Source: Cranoglanis bouderius (taxonomy: Eukaryota; Chordata; Actinopteri; Siluriformes; Cranoglanididae). From it: a DNA stretch of 64,000 nt. A program made the position numbers and the translations under genes. The stretch spans positions 20,594,756 to 20,658,755 of the forward strand of contig CM042544.1 of NCBI GenBank assembly GCA_023630585.1, read 5' to 3'. The notes under the pieces were generated by a model. The model searched no databases and was not told where the DNA came from. It saw nothing but the letters and a program-made list of their open reading frames with translations. Below are positions 36,799-48,524 of this stretch, piece after piece (position 1 is the stretch's first letter; each line of letters begins with the position of its first letter).

Positions 36799-36921
36799 AT
36801 GTCAGCCTCCCCCCCAGAAATATATTTGGCCTTCATCATCTTCATATATGTCCTGAGACAGATCTTGCACAAACTCCATCTGCTTGGTGAGTCAGCTGGA
36901 ATATATATGTGCTTAGCCTAG
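36799..36921 (+). CDS. candidate micropeptide ORF, 40 residues, one membrane span
   Basis: An ATG at 36,799 opens MSASPPE, then a hydrophobic segment IYLAFIIFIYVL (residues 8-19), then a basic/amphipathic piece RQILHKLHLLG, then ESAGIYMCLA and a stop. The shape, a short polar N-terminus plus one membrane helix plus a positive flank, is that of small single-pass regulators or a signal anchor. An acceptor-like CCCCCCCAG sits inside codons 4-7, and a near-perfect donor CTTG/GTGAGT occurs at 36,887. The same bases could therefore be an internal or first exon of a larger gene, with the tail residues intronic. The start context is weak. I recognise no family, and a 40-codon frame can arise by chance. 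Confidence 0.2.
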   Translation: MSASPPEIYLAFIIFIYVLRQILHKLHLLGESAGIYMCLA

Positions 36922-39186
36922 TGTGAGCACAAAATGATTTTATAAATGGTGGCTAGTGTTTGATTTTATAAATGGTGGGAAGGTTGTGGACGGAAGGAGT
37001 AGGAGTCGATGGGACTGTTGACTGCCAAGTGTCTTCCTGAGATATATTTCTTTGTAAGTCACAGCATGTCTCAGCTGGAATTTGTATTCATGCTCATCGA
37101 TTACTGTTTTGAATGGACAGTAAGGCAAGCCAAGAGTTTTTGTACAGAAAAGCACACAGAGATCAACATCCATTTATGGTGGAATTAGTCTCGACGTCAA
37201 CAAAAGCCTCAGCAATGCATATCTTTTACATTTCTTTTCTGCTCAAAGCAACTGCCAATTAACTGTCCGCCACCGTATGTGTTTCAATTTGCTCTTTAAC
37301 AAAATAAGCTAAAAATGCTCCGTTAACCAAGCTTTTGTGCTCTGTGGGCATCTGTCCTATTTTCAATTCAGACAAATGGTGTGTTTTTTTGTTTTTTTTT
37401 CCCCTTTTCCCTAAATTAGCATGATAACACCCTGGAGAGGGAGTAAAAGAGCTAATCACATCTTTCTCTCTCTATCTTTTTCTCTGCGTTCATAGCAGCA
37501 GCTTATTGTAATACTGAACGCTTCATCGGTTAAACTAGCACTCTGATCTCCTCCACAAATCTCGCATATCGCAGACTGTCAGCAAATGGGGAAATGAAAC
37601 ACAAAAGGCAAATTGTATGTCTCTTTCTCGGCGGTGCACTTGATATTATGGTTGGTTAACAGGCTTGTTCCTGAGCTATTATTCCATGTTAATCACATCC
37701 TGCTGGTCCTCTATAAGAAGAACATGGCCTTGAGTGTGCAAAGAATGCTGCTTAGAGAGATGGGAAGGACAGTTTTGAATTGGAGCCATTTCCACTGTGG
37801 TTTATTTCACTCAGGGAAGTGAAGAAAGTGAAAACCAGCTGGCTAAAAATGTGTTTCCATGTCAAGGTGCCAAGTGGACAAGGACCACCCAGTAGTTATT
37901 TCTTGTTTCTCTTTTTTAAAAATGACCAACTTGGCCTGAGTCGTCTCTATTACTGTTTTGGACAGCCTGACGCCCACCAGACTGAAGGGGCTGACCCAAA
38001 TCCGATTCTTCCTCCCAGCACAATCCCGTCAGGTCATGGGGTCAGCAGTTAAGCAGGGGCAACGGCATGGCCTGCATAGTAAAGAGATTGATTTTCGTCA
38101 GTGGGGGTGGTGGGGCAGGGATCGGAGATAGCTCAGGTCAGATCATTTGCCCCCTGTAAGAGCAGGGGGAGACAGGAATGCACTGGTGAAAGGAGAAGAA
38201 AGCGGAGCATTCACAACATGTCTACTGTCTTTCTAGTCTCGACCTGACATCTTCAGCAAGCTCAGCCATAGCCAAAAACAGGACACGGAGCTGTGCTTCT
38301 TCTTTTAATAGGCAGCTGAAGGGCAAGGGGTAATCTTCCCTTGGTGCTGTACTGAAATGTTATGTTTGAAGAAGCCATTTTCACTCCACAATCAGCAGGA
38401 TCGTCTCAATTCTTGGTTTGTTGTTGAAAAATTGTTTATTGCCATGTCTGGGTCTGGATAACTGTGTTATGCGTTCACCACAGTCACGCTGTGCTTTTGG
38501 CATAGAATCTAATTTATAGTTAGATGACAGTACACCTAATTATAGTATAGTACACCTAATTTTATCAGATCATAAACAGCCATGTTCATGTTTCTTCTTT
38601 ATGCCTGTTTTGTTATTTTCATATCGAAAATATAATGGAAATGCACTTCTGTGTTTGGATATAAGTTTAAGGCACTGCTGTTAAGCGCCCAGGTGTGCTC
38701 GTGTCCTATATGTGTAGGAAGAGCTATATAATGGCAGTTGGTTGTACATTATGCAGTCCTCCTAAAGCTCCGAGCTTTTATTCCAGATGATGAGCTGCTA
38801 AGTCTTCCTGCCTCATGGGTCCGATTTAATCAAAGTAGAGCTACACGTTGGAAAAAAACAGCTGGCGATAGGACAGATTTCTTCTTCTGTTCGGACCTGC
38901 TATGCTCCTGTCAGCTTTCCATGCTCCGGGTGAATTTTATGTGCAGTTGACTCTGAGCCAAGGAGATGTATGCAACGAGTTAAGGTTTTTTACAGGCGTC
39001 ATGTCGAAGTGCTGGCGAAAGATATATTTATTCTCTAAATCGACACTGTGGCTAACAAAGGAGGCCCTACATATGCAGGATGTTATTCCAGGAATCTGTT
39101 AAGGCAGACGTGCTCGCGGAGAGCGGCATTGAGACACACATTGTTAAAGTGCTGAGGTGAAGCCAAGCTGAGCAGCTGTGCTGTAA

Positions 39187-39188
<2 letters not shown>
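36922..39188. other. presumed intronic, with CNE-like blocks
   Basis: It includes a small duplication of GATTTTATAAATGGTGG at 36,935 and 36,962. There are balanced unique blocks near 37,410-37,620 and 37,950-38,190 that look like conserved non-coding elements. No exon is supportable. Confidence 0.4.
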
Positions 39189-39223
<35 letters not shown>

Positions 39224-39229
39224 CTCTCT
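39189..39229. repeat. (TC)n pyrimidine tract
   Basis: About 41 bp of TC with one GC interruption. Confidence 0.95.
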
Positions 39230-39499
39230 TTCGGATAAATCATTTGTCGATTAGATTGTTTTGCTTCATTAAACCTGTATTTCTTTGAAGATAATTGGTG
39301 CCCTATTAAAATATCTTTTCATCGTAGTTGTTTTTCTGTACATGGCTATAGATGCAAAAAAAATTTTGAGCACATTTTTAAAGAGTGATTACAGAAACAA
39401 TTTCTGACAGGCCTGATTGTGAAACCTGGACTATAAAATCTGCACCTGCTGTGGGTTAAATGTCGTTAAAGTTGGCAGAAACATAGACACAGTCCAAGT

Positions 39500-39520
39500 C
39501 CCCCCCCCTCCCCCCCCCCC
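39500..39520. repeat. poly-C tract
   Basis: A run of nine C, one T, and eleven C, immediately upstream of the LINE tail at 39,525. C-rich or G-rich tracts of this length can form i-motif or G-quadruplex structures and are prone to sequencing errors. Confidence 0.9.
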
Positions 39521-39524
39521 GTGT

Positions 39525-39795
39525 TTCTTTCAAAGGATCTAAAACGGACCGAATGCATTGTCCCTGATTTCTCCCAATCAGAATGTAGACACTGTCTGCT
39601 GTCACCCAAACGACGATGGACTTCCTCTCAAGGTTTCTTCTTCTTCTCATCTCAGGGAGTTTTTCCTTGCCACATTTGCCTCTGGTTTTTTCTCATTAGG
39701 GATCTAAATCGACATCTGAATTTCGATAAAGCTGCCATGTGACAATGTCTGTTGTTAAAAGCGCTATAGAAATGAAGTTGAATTGAAGAGTACAG
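39525..39795 (+). repeat. LINE 3' end with AATTGAA-type tail
   Basis: Stock phrases of a fish LINE 3' end are present in order: CTCAAGGTTTCTTC, GGGAGTTTTTCCTTGCCAC, CTCATTAGGGATC, CATGTGACAATGTCTG, TTGTTAAAAGCGCTATA, then GAAATGAAGTTGAATTGAA. The 3' tail of GAATT-like units marks the plus strand as sense. The body of the element is missing, as is normal for 5'-truncated copies. The 73-codon frame here is not a host gene. Confidence 0.85.
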
Positions 39796-41547
39796 CTGTA
39801 CCGCAGTTAGTAGTGCATTCTGTCCTCAAAGGTTGACATTTTAGAGCCATTTGACAGCTGGAAAATTAGGATGTCACTAAGACAGCTGGGTAGTATTTTT
39901 CTAAGTGAACTTGGTATGTTGAGTTCAAAACAGATAGTATTGTTTTCTGAGGAAGAAGGACATGAAGAAAAGTGAAGCAACCTCCTGGAACCAGTTCAGT
40001 AAAGCATAAAACACAATAATATGCTGGCTTCCTGCCCAAAACATTTCACATGAACCCCAAACCAACACTGATTCGTTCAAGTTATATTCCTCTGCTTTTC
40101 TGCTCTTGGCTATACTTAGCTACAGTAATGTAAGACATGTTTATTGAGGGAGGCCTGCAACAGTGAAAGATAAACTGGAAAGATACACAATCATGTACTG
40201 TGGTATAGAAAAATGATCAACCCTTTCCCCTCACCTGAACTCTAGGGAGCAGGAGATAACTGGCCATCTCCTGAGCTTTAGTTTCTGTATTAAAAGCCTC
40301 AGAGAAATGCTGCTCAAACACCTACCTAGCAGAACCTGGCCACAGGATGCCTGCTGCAGCTCGGCAAGAAGAAAAAGCTCTGGAATTGGATTCAGCCCAG
40401 ATACTTGCTGATAGTTTCATTTTTAGGTTTAGAAGCCAGACTGAGCCAGACACAGCACTCAGGCTGTGGGTTGATTTCGAGTTGGCCATTTTTGTAGTTG
40501 TCCACAAAATATATGGATGAGCTTGAGGCCTTGAAGTGAACTGGTATGTTTTTAGATTTGCTCCATATAAATGGGCCACAAGGAGCTTTATGAAAACACT
40601 CCAGAACGCTGACAGCACTCACTGCATTTTGGATGAACATCTTCGCTTGAATGTTGGCTATTCATACTCACAAATCAGAACTGGAAACTGTACCTTTGCT
40701 AATATAGAATTTTCCGGGTAATTTCCTATTCGGTTTTCTTAGGCAGCTCAAAATGGCCGTAGTCACACGCAGAAATAGCATTTGACATTTTCTACTGGTC
40801 TATAATTCATAGATTCTTAATTCCTCGAATTAAGAGACCTCTCTCCAAGAGCATAACCAATTTAGACTGCCCTGAGGGGGGCTTTGTAAGTTGAACCTTA
40901 TCTTACAATATTAAACATGACTGTAATTAGATCAAAGTTTCTCATGTATTGTCTCCGTCATTCTCCAGAGAGACAAAATGGGTCTGCCGTTCTGTGCGTA
41001 CGATGTAAGCAGGTTTAATGCACTTTGTTCTTTGTCAGGAGACAGACACACTGATGAAGGGCAGGAACATAGATGCAGAGACTATTACAAGGAGATACGT
41101 ACGTACAGACACAGGCTCAGACACAAAAGAAGAGCGTGGTAGTGGAGCAGAGCATCCCAGTGCTGCAGGTCTGCACAAGTAAAGAAAACTGGCTGAGAAG
41201 AGTGTTAACTCGCAGCAGATTGAAGGAACAGATTGCACTCTACACAGATTTGGATAGCCTCGGAATTGGATTTGTAGAGATTTGGTTAAAATTCCGTCCA
41301 TAATGAATGTTAAGTGAACAGTGCTTCCTTTTTATCATGCGTGAAGGCAGGGCTCTCTCTATAAATTACTTTTGTGTGATTTGGCAGTGAGTACTAGTGC
41401 TCTACATGAATGATGGTGCATAAAAAAGCCAAAAAATTAATAATCTTTGGATGCATCTGATTTTTGTATGATAACACATAACAAATAAAATGGTGCATTG
41501 TAAATTATGGCTGATGTTCTTTCTGTTCATTATGTGCAGAAATGCTT

Positions 41548-41549
<2 letters not shown>
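39796..41549. other. presumed intronic unique stretch
   Basis: No recognisable gene or transposon. A unique balanced block near 40,380-40,640 is CNE-like. Confidence 0.4.

Positions 41550-41593
<44 letters not shown>
41550..41593. repeat. (GT)22 microsatellite
   Basis: About 44 bp of GT, 12 bp upstream of the candidate exon at 41,606. Confidence 0.97.
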
Positions 41594-41595
<2 letters not shown>

Positions 41596-41605
41596 CTTCC
41601 CCCAG

Positions 41606-41715
41606 ACTGAGGAATATCACGACTTCCTGGAGAGATCCAGTGTTTTATCCAACACATTTCTCTTCCTCTTTGTCATGTGCCTGACACCCTGCAGTATCAT
41701 TGGATGAGCTTTGAG
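41606..41715 (+). other. candidate exon, 110 bp, splice-flanked
   Basis: The acceptor TTTCTTCCCCCAG precedes 110 bp ending in GAG/GTAGGA. In the first frame it reads TEEYHDFLERSSVLSNTF, then LFLFVMCLTPCSIIG and a stop at 41,703. If real it would be a terminal or untranslated exon, or would be read in another frame. Both splice sites are moderate, and a GT microsatellite immediately upstream could have generated the acceptor context by chance. The protein is not recognised. Confidence 0.2.
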
Positions 41716-43597
41716 GTAGGAACCAATGGGAAACCACTTGCTGAAATGTCAGACTCAAAATAACCCACTTTATTTCCTCTTGACGTCTTGAATCTTTTGT
41801 TGATATTGCCTTGGTGGAACACAATTGCATTCTGTAAAGGAAATATGGTTTGATTTGGCAGAAAATTGAAGTCGTGGCCAGCTGCATTATCTTGGGCTAG
41901 TTGGTCACCTCGGGGTGTTGTGTGGAAGGGAACAGTTTGATTTATTTATTTATTTATTTTTTAAAGCCTTGTCAAGTTGAACAGTGCAAATCAAAAAATC
42001 CTGTACAAGTGGTTGCTGTTTGAGGATTAATAAAATCTCAGGTTGTTTGAGGAAGGTGTGTAGGAGGGTGGGGGCAGTGAGGAGTTAATGATGTGTGATA
42101 TAGACATATTTTATAACATAATCTTTTTGAATATTCAGATGATGGGATCATTTACATCATATTTATACCCCTATTTCTGTGGAAACACAAGCTTTGGAAA
42201 ACAAAAGTAGGAGTTTTATAGCTGTTTCTCAATTTTCGATGTGTTGATCCAATTACAGTTTAATAAGATTTGACTCAAAATAAGATTGTGTCTGATAAGA
42301 GAATTCTCACAGAAATGATCGTATGAAAAAAATATTGATGTGCTCTCCACCAAGCAATCCTAATCATTCCTATTATCACAGTCACTGCAGACATGCTTCT
42401 GATTAGAAGGCAGATAGTGAACTAGTATGTGCATGGCATGAAGTTGTTTGCGTGAGATTACTGAGCACTGAAGGGATTTCCAAAGAACTGGTGAGGCGAA
42501 ATTATGAAAATAGCGAGGTCTTGAGAATGCACCATGGAACCATTATTAGCAGTGATCCAATATGTGCAGTTGGGAACCTACAATCTAGAGCTAGTGATCC
42601 AATTTCGTCCACCAATATCTACATTTTACATGCTTTCTTATAGATGTAAGTTTCTTTTTCAGAAGTGTGCCCTAAATTGAGGCTGAATATCTTTATATAT
42701 AATCTAATGGTATATTTTTCTCATTAAGTAACAAAATTAAATGACTTCCTTTCAATTAAAACGTCCAGAGTGAGCTTATAAGGTAAGCACGCAAAACTTT
42801 CAATATAAAGTGCTTCATATTTAATTAACTGAACACTGACTTCTTAATTGAAATATGAAATAAACCAACTAACCAAAGAAAGTAGGTTTTCTGCTGTTAC
42901 ACTCTAGCCGTATAATACATTTGGCAAATAGAAGAGTTCTCCCTCATTTATTTTCACATTTATTTCCTTAGTGAGCATGGCTCTATATTGAGGTTTTCTT
43001 GTTCTTAATATTATTCTTACAACCTCCTCTTAGGTTACTCACAAATTATTGAATCAACAACCACACCTACACGCCTACATACTGCTTTCCTATAAATGCT
43101 GTATGTGCTGTTACAGCAAGCTTGTGAAAGTCCACAACAACCTTCATTTTGTATAGTCTCAATAATGTTTTCTCAGTTTCTATGCCTACCCATTTTGTCT
43201 CTATCATGCAAAGAAGGGAAGCAGTTACACTCATGAATGAATGTGGAAATTTAATTAACTAAAGCCCTTTATATATATATATATATATAAGTACAATGGC
43301 TTCAAGGCATAGGGGGATTATTAGGAACAGCAGTTGTCCTTCAGAAATCACCCACAGTTGATTGTTGATTGTGAGTTGATTTAAACAAATTATACTGTGA
43401 AAATATTATTTATTATTAAAACCTTTTCTTTACTTTCAAGGCTATATTAACAGACCTTTAATGGTGCTGTTTACTTGATGCCCATTTCACAAAAACATTA
43501 CATTTATATATGTAATAATGGAATGAAAAATACACATTTTGATGATGCTTCAAATTTATTTTATTATTATAGTCATCACTAGTTTTATTATACTGTT
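41716..43597. other. presumed intronic unique stretch
   Basis: AT-rich, with a short (AT)10 at 43,270-43,289. Nothing recognisable. Confidence 0.45.
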
Positions 43598-43832
43598 GTG
43601 GGCATGGTTTGGCCGCTCTTAGAGGGAATGCTCACTGCAAATTAACGATTCTGACTGATCACTTTTATCCTATGATGAAACATTTCTATCCTGACGGGAG
43701 TGGTCTCTTCCACAATGACAATGTCCCCATCCACAGGGTACGAGGGCTCACAGAATGGTTTCATGAGTATGAAAATGATGCAGATCGTATGCTGTGGTCT
43801 TCCTATTCACGAGATCCCAACCCAGTTAAACA
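43598..43832 (+). pseudogene. Tc1-like transposase fragment, family B (core)
   Basis: The frame opening at 43,609 reads LTILTDHFYPMMKHFYPDG, then SGLFHNDNVPIHRVRGLTEW with the second catalytic aspartate (H-N-D-N), then FHEYENDADRMLW and SSYSRDPNPVKQ. The last piece corresponds to the usual SPDLNPIE-like box, but the catalytic glutamate position has become lysine or valine. Shortly after, the frame runs into unrelated sequence (IRW-type tail absent). The N-terminal DNA-binding half, the first aspartate and both terminal repeats are missing. The relic at 15,128-15,484 belongs to the same group in the opposite orientation. It is an inactive insertion fragment within the presumed intron. Confidence 0.82.
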
Positions 43833-45906
43833 AACTGTTCTGTTCTGGTGGGTTGTTCGTGGCCCGACACTTGACCCAAGTTGTTTTTTTCCTTTCGTTT
43901 GTCATTCCAACTGTATACCAAGCTAGACCTATGCGCTACTAAAATCTGTGCTTTTAGGTGAAAACAAAAAACAAACAAACAAAAAAAAGCTGTGTTTTTG
44001 AATAACATGCAAAAACATTTATTTTGTTAATTTGACTTCTTAATCTCCTAATTTCCAGGACAAATGGCTTCTTGGGGTGTCACCTCATAAACTGGAACTA
44101 CCAAGTGGAGCCTGATTCTGAGAAACTATAAGTTAATTTGCCATTTACCAAACTGCTGTAGTTACTACTTTTCTACTCTGCACTGTGAGGAGGCTGGATG
44201 TTTTTAGACTGAGAGAAATAGCAAGTATAAAACAGAATTATGAAACATGGATTATGCTGAGAGGGAGAACTAAAGACAGAATAAAAGATGGTGGAAGTCG
44301 CTTTGAGTGTTTGAGTACAGTAGATACTTACAACAGCCCACCTGCTGCAGATCCCCATGGATTCAGCCTTCAAGTGTGGGGACCACAGTCCCTGGGGACC
44401 ACAAACACACACAGACGTGCACATACACACCACCACCACCACCAAACTTGATGATTGGCTAGAGCGCTGATGCGGGTGGCAGGTCTCTCCAGTGCTTGCT
44501 GGGAGCAGATGGCTGGCCAGATGCATGCCTAGATTTGACCTTGGTGCCCACAGCACAGTCATCCTCACTTCACACTCTCTCTTCCTGTGCTGCTCCTCCT
44601 CTGCTCACTGGTGCCTCTATTTGCTTTGATAGCTTATGGTGATTTTCCTTTTTCAGTTTAGTCATATGGAGCTATTATAAAATCTCTCATTCTACGTGTT
44701 GTCATATTCCTCCAACGTGGATGCATTTAGATCCATGGCTGAATTGCACAGTGCTACTGGCCATCAAAGGAAGTATAGCACAGGCTGTGTAGTACTGTGT
44801 ATGAAAGAATAGTAAGAAGAAAGCAGAGAGGTTTATAATTGGGTGAACAGATTCTTGAGGTTGATGGACAGAAGCCTTATTAAGTCTGCTGATCTTGGAT
44901 GTGTGGGTTCAGCCCACTTCCCTCTGTTCACGCCTGTCAAAACTGCCATCCGTCCCAGTGCCACTATGTGCCAAGCACTAAAACATTTATTCCAAGTCCT
45001 CGCATGTCACACGAGCTCAGAGGAAGAGATGAAATATTCTATACATTTTGAAGCCAGGCCAGTGAGGTCAATTTTAATAACGTTTGCGTTTTATTGCAAT
45101 CCTTTTTTTACTCTTTTTAAAAATGTGTGTCTTTCAGTGGACTAAATTTGTCATTAATGCTACTGAAAATAAGTGCAAAGAGCCTGTGTTTGACTATAAC
45201 CTTTTGAAGAATTGGCAGTGTTGATTTTAGTATACTGAAAGATTTGTGTATTATCCTGGAGACTTCAGTTCATTTCAGTTTAGCTAACATTTACAAATAA
45301 TGTTTGTTTTTAAGTATTTACACAGGACACAATGTTCCTTTTCAGAACTAATCTACATGATTCTATTTTCGTACCACCAAATTGTGTGATCATGAGCTGC
45401 TCTTACCTAATTAATACAAGTTTTTCGGTCTCGGCAGGGTTGCTGCACTGCCAAAAACATCTGTAATTGGACTCATTGATTTTCTGGAGATGTTAAAGAG
45501 TTCTCTCTTAATCACTTTGAAGCAGAAAGCAGGCTGTGGTGCCGAAGAAACGTGCACCAGGTCCAACTTTAATTCCACCATACACTCAGCACCACGTTCA
45601 TGGGTTAAATTGCCTTGACGCTACTTTTGCAGGCCGTTTTCTCAGGTACACCTACATGAAAGGGACCGTCACTGACTAGATATTATTTGGGTGGTAAATC
45701 ATTCTCAACACAGATGTCACAATGACATGGTAGTGAGTGTTTCACTGGTTAGGTTGTATGAGGTGGAGCAGGGTTTCTGGTATTTCTGCACCTACCTTGT
45801 TCCTTGTTGGGCCACCTTATAAGAGTACTGTTCAAACTAATTTGTGTTTGTCTTTTGTGGGTGTGTTTTAACTGCTACTGTTGTCGCTTGTGGGTGTGCA
45901 CTGTCA
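43833..45906. other. presumed intronic unique stretch
   Basis: No exon is supportable. Near 45,700-45,760 the phrase CAATGACATGGTAGTG recalls a fish repeat, but the match is short. The frame at 44,843-45,145 has no family features. Confidence 0.4.
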
Positions 45907-45965
45907 TTATTTATATATTTATTTATTAATTATTATTATTATTATTATTATTATTATTTATTTTA
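45907..45965. repeat. (TTA)n microsatellite
   Basis: About 55 bp of TTA/TTTA units. Confidence 0.9.
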
Positions 45966-46125
45966 TTTTGTTTCTTTATACACGTTTTAGCTGAAACGTG
46001 TAGTCTGCAGCCCACTATACAGTTTATACACATTACCTTTGTTTAAAAAAAAAAATCAAAATGTAAATTTGATTTACATATTAAATGCTAGGCTTTGCGT
46101 TAACTTTGTTAGCAGATTACCGAAA

Positions 46126-46207
46126 CAAGCTAATTGTGCTAGTTGCATACACTCACCAGATGACTAGCAAAGCAAGCTAATTGTACTAGTCACGTACACT
46201 CACCAGA
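46126..46207. repeat. 35-bp direct repeat, two copies
   Basis: CAAGCTAATTGTGCTAG... at 46,126-46,160 recurs at 46,173-46,207 with four differences, with a 12-bp spacer. It is an older local duplication. Confidence 0.85.
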
Positions 46208-48478
46208 GGCACCAACAATCTCTGCTGCTTCCTGAGCTTTATGTTTCTTCACTGTGTCTCTATACACATTTAACAAGAGGTTGTATATGAAAAGATAAAA
46301 TTCAACCACGGTTATAAGTTCTTCTTCCATTTTTGCGCATCAAACCATAAATGGGAAATAATTGCAGGTAGGAACTAAAGTTGTGAGTGGGGGATTGACT
46401 TAGTGTTGAGCCACCATCACTTTGTCAGTGATGATCCTGTGGTGGGCGTTTTTCTGAAAAAAATGGGCCCACAAAATGTACATAGCAACATATGGGCTAT
46501 AATCAGTAATTGTGTACATACAAACTGCAGCTATATGATATGTTTGAGTAATATAATGGCCACTGTGTGTATGTTCAACTTGCTGACCTGCAGGTTTCAT
46601 CTCCAACCACAGTCTAAAGAAAATCTAGCGTTTCCCACTCATAAATATGACTTTGTGGTGGCGTTCCTGTGCGTTCAGTTCGTAAATATGATCTTTCCGG
46701 CACGACTTCAACGCACCAGTAGATCATCAGGAACAGGGTTGGTGACCATTGCTTTAGATCTTAGAGGTTGCTGCTCTAAACATCTGATAAACTCCAGCAG
46801 TCTTGCCACTGATCATCTTTTTTACTCAGCTCAGCTTCTTCAATTAAGATCCTTTTTCTAAGAACAATTTTCCTTTAATGAAAAAGACTTTTCATAAGAA
46901 AGCATGCACCATTTCTGAGGGCATTTAACAGCCAGTTCAAACAAACTGTGTTATAAATGATTTGTGTCACTCCTTCTGTTAACATCAGTGTGGTTGCTGT
47001 GGTAGCACTTTATATTTTTCACCTTCATATTTTTTATGTTCTCTGGTCTCTGTCCTACCATGTCTCCTTCCATGTCTTATACTGGACTCTACTCCAATGG
47101 CAGGCAAATTAGCATCTTGGCTGAGTGACACTTAAGTAATCTTTTTGCTATGGCATAACTCAAGTGTTTGTGTGCATACAAACTTCAGTTTCTCGCTTTA
47201 GCATATGCTAATATGCCACTTTCATGAAGCAGGATATTTAGACTTCTAGAGTTCTGGAACTGTATGTGCTGGATGAGAGTAGTTTGCTAATGTATGTGCC
47301 TTCCCTGAAACATCTGAGTAAACTTTCCTTTTGTAATTGAACAGCAAAAGCAGAAACTGTAATGAGAATTGAAGAACATCTGTTCTCAACAGTTTGTTTT
47401 CTGAAGAGCAAATACGATAGCCTGTTCGCTCTGTGTTCTTCATTACCCTAGCTGTTTGTTAAGCCACCGGTTCTGAGTTAATAGGAAATGCTTGGGCCCT
47501 CATGTGCTAACCGGAGCCTCCAATCACTCCACTGACTCCTCTGGGTCTCTGTAATCCTGTGCGTCTGTGCCAGTGCCCCACAAGGACGAGGCTATCTCAG
47601 TAGCTCTCAATCACTACACTTCAAAGTGATGGCTTAAACCAGGAGGAGATGGAGGTGCAGCTCAGCCCAAATCTTTACCTGAAAGTTCCCATTGTAGTGT
47701 AGTAAGACCTGAGGTCTCAGAGCTAGGGAGGATGGGAAGTAGAGGTTTGATGTCTAGAGCAGGATTAAACATCCATAGCCATTTTGCATTTTAAGTAAAT
47801 TCACTTCCTTAAAAAAAAAAAAAGGCACGAAGAAAACTTAACTTAAATAAGAAAATAATTTCTCATTTTAAAATCATAACCAGCTTGTTGTGTAGCATAT
47901 TTAAGTATGGTTTATTTTTCTTTCTAGGGAACAAATTAAGATGTGATAACAGTGTCAATTAAACATAATTTGTGTCAGAAAGTAAGGAAAAAGTTGTTCC
48001 ATAAGATTGGAATTATGATTTTTTTTTTTTTTCTTTATCTGAACAAGCTTGGTTGCATATGATCAGTGAAACCATTATGTATAGAATTAATTAGACAAAT
48101 ATTGGCTATTGTAGCCCAGTGATAAAGAGCAAATGTGCTGTTTGCTTCAGTAAATCTGGTATTTAGTAGCTGTGTAGAAAACACCAGTTCCCTCTGAATC
48201 TGTACAGTGGCGTGACAAAAAATCCTGCTCTGCATTGCTTCGGGTCTAGTTCCATATGTTTCCAACCACCCATTCATCCTGTGGGTCCAAAACATGCCAG
48301 ACCGGCCTTTTTCAATAACATCCTGGCAGAAGGAGATGATTGTGGGTTAATAATGGATCCTACTATTTATGTGCATATCCTTGAAGATGACAAACATTTG
48401 TTTCGTTGTGAATGATTTGTTATAAATGAGAGAGGGGAAAAATCCATCTCTTTTCTTCCCCTAAACATCTTTCCTTGC

Positions 48479-48481
<3 letters not shown>
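46208..48481. other. presumed intronic unique stretch
   Basis: Frames of 68-152 codons overlap on both strands around 46,400-46,860 without splice context or motifs. Balanced CNE-like blocks lie near 47,450-47,650 and 48,190-48,400. Confidence 0.4.

Positions 48482-48519
<38 letters not shown>
48482..48519. repeat. (TC)19 tract
   Basis: About 38 bp of perfect TC. Confidence 0.97.

Positions 48520-48524
<5 letters not shown>

Noticed and set aside
46535..46546. TGATATGTTTGA, similar to the start of miR-190
   Set aside because: The match stops after 12 bases and no complementary arm forming a precursor hairpin is seen nearby.
46403..46861. 152-codon plus-strand frame
   Set aside because: Composition is non-coding-like and overlapping frames exist on the other strand. 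No splice sites or domain; chance length in unique DNA.
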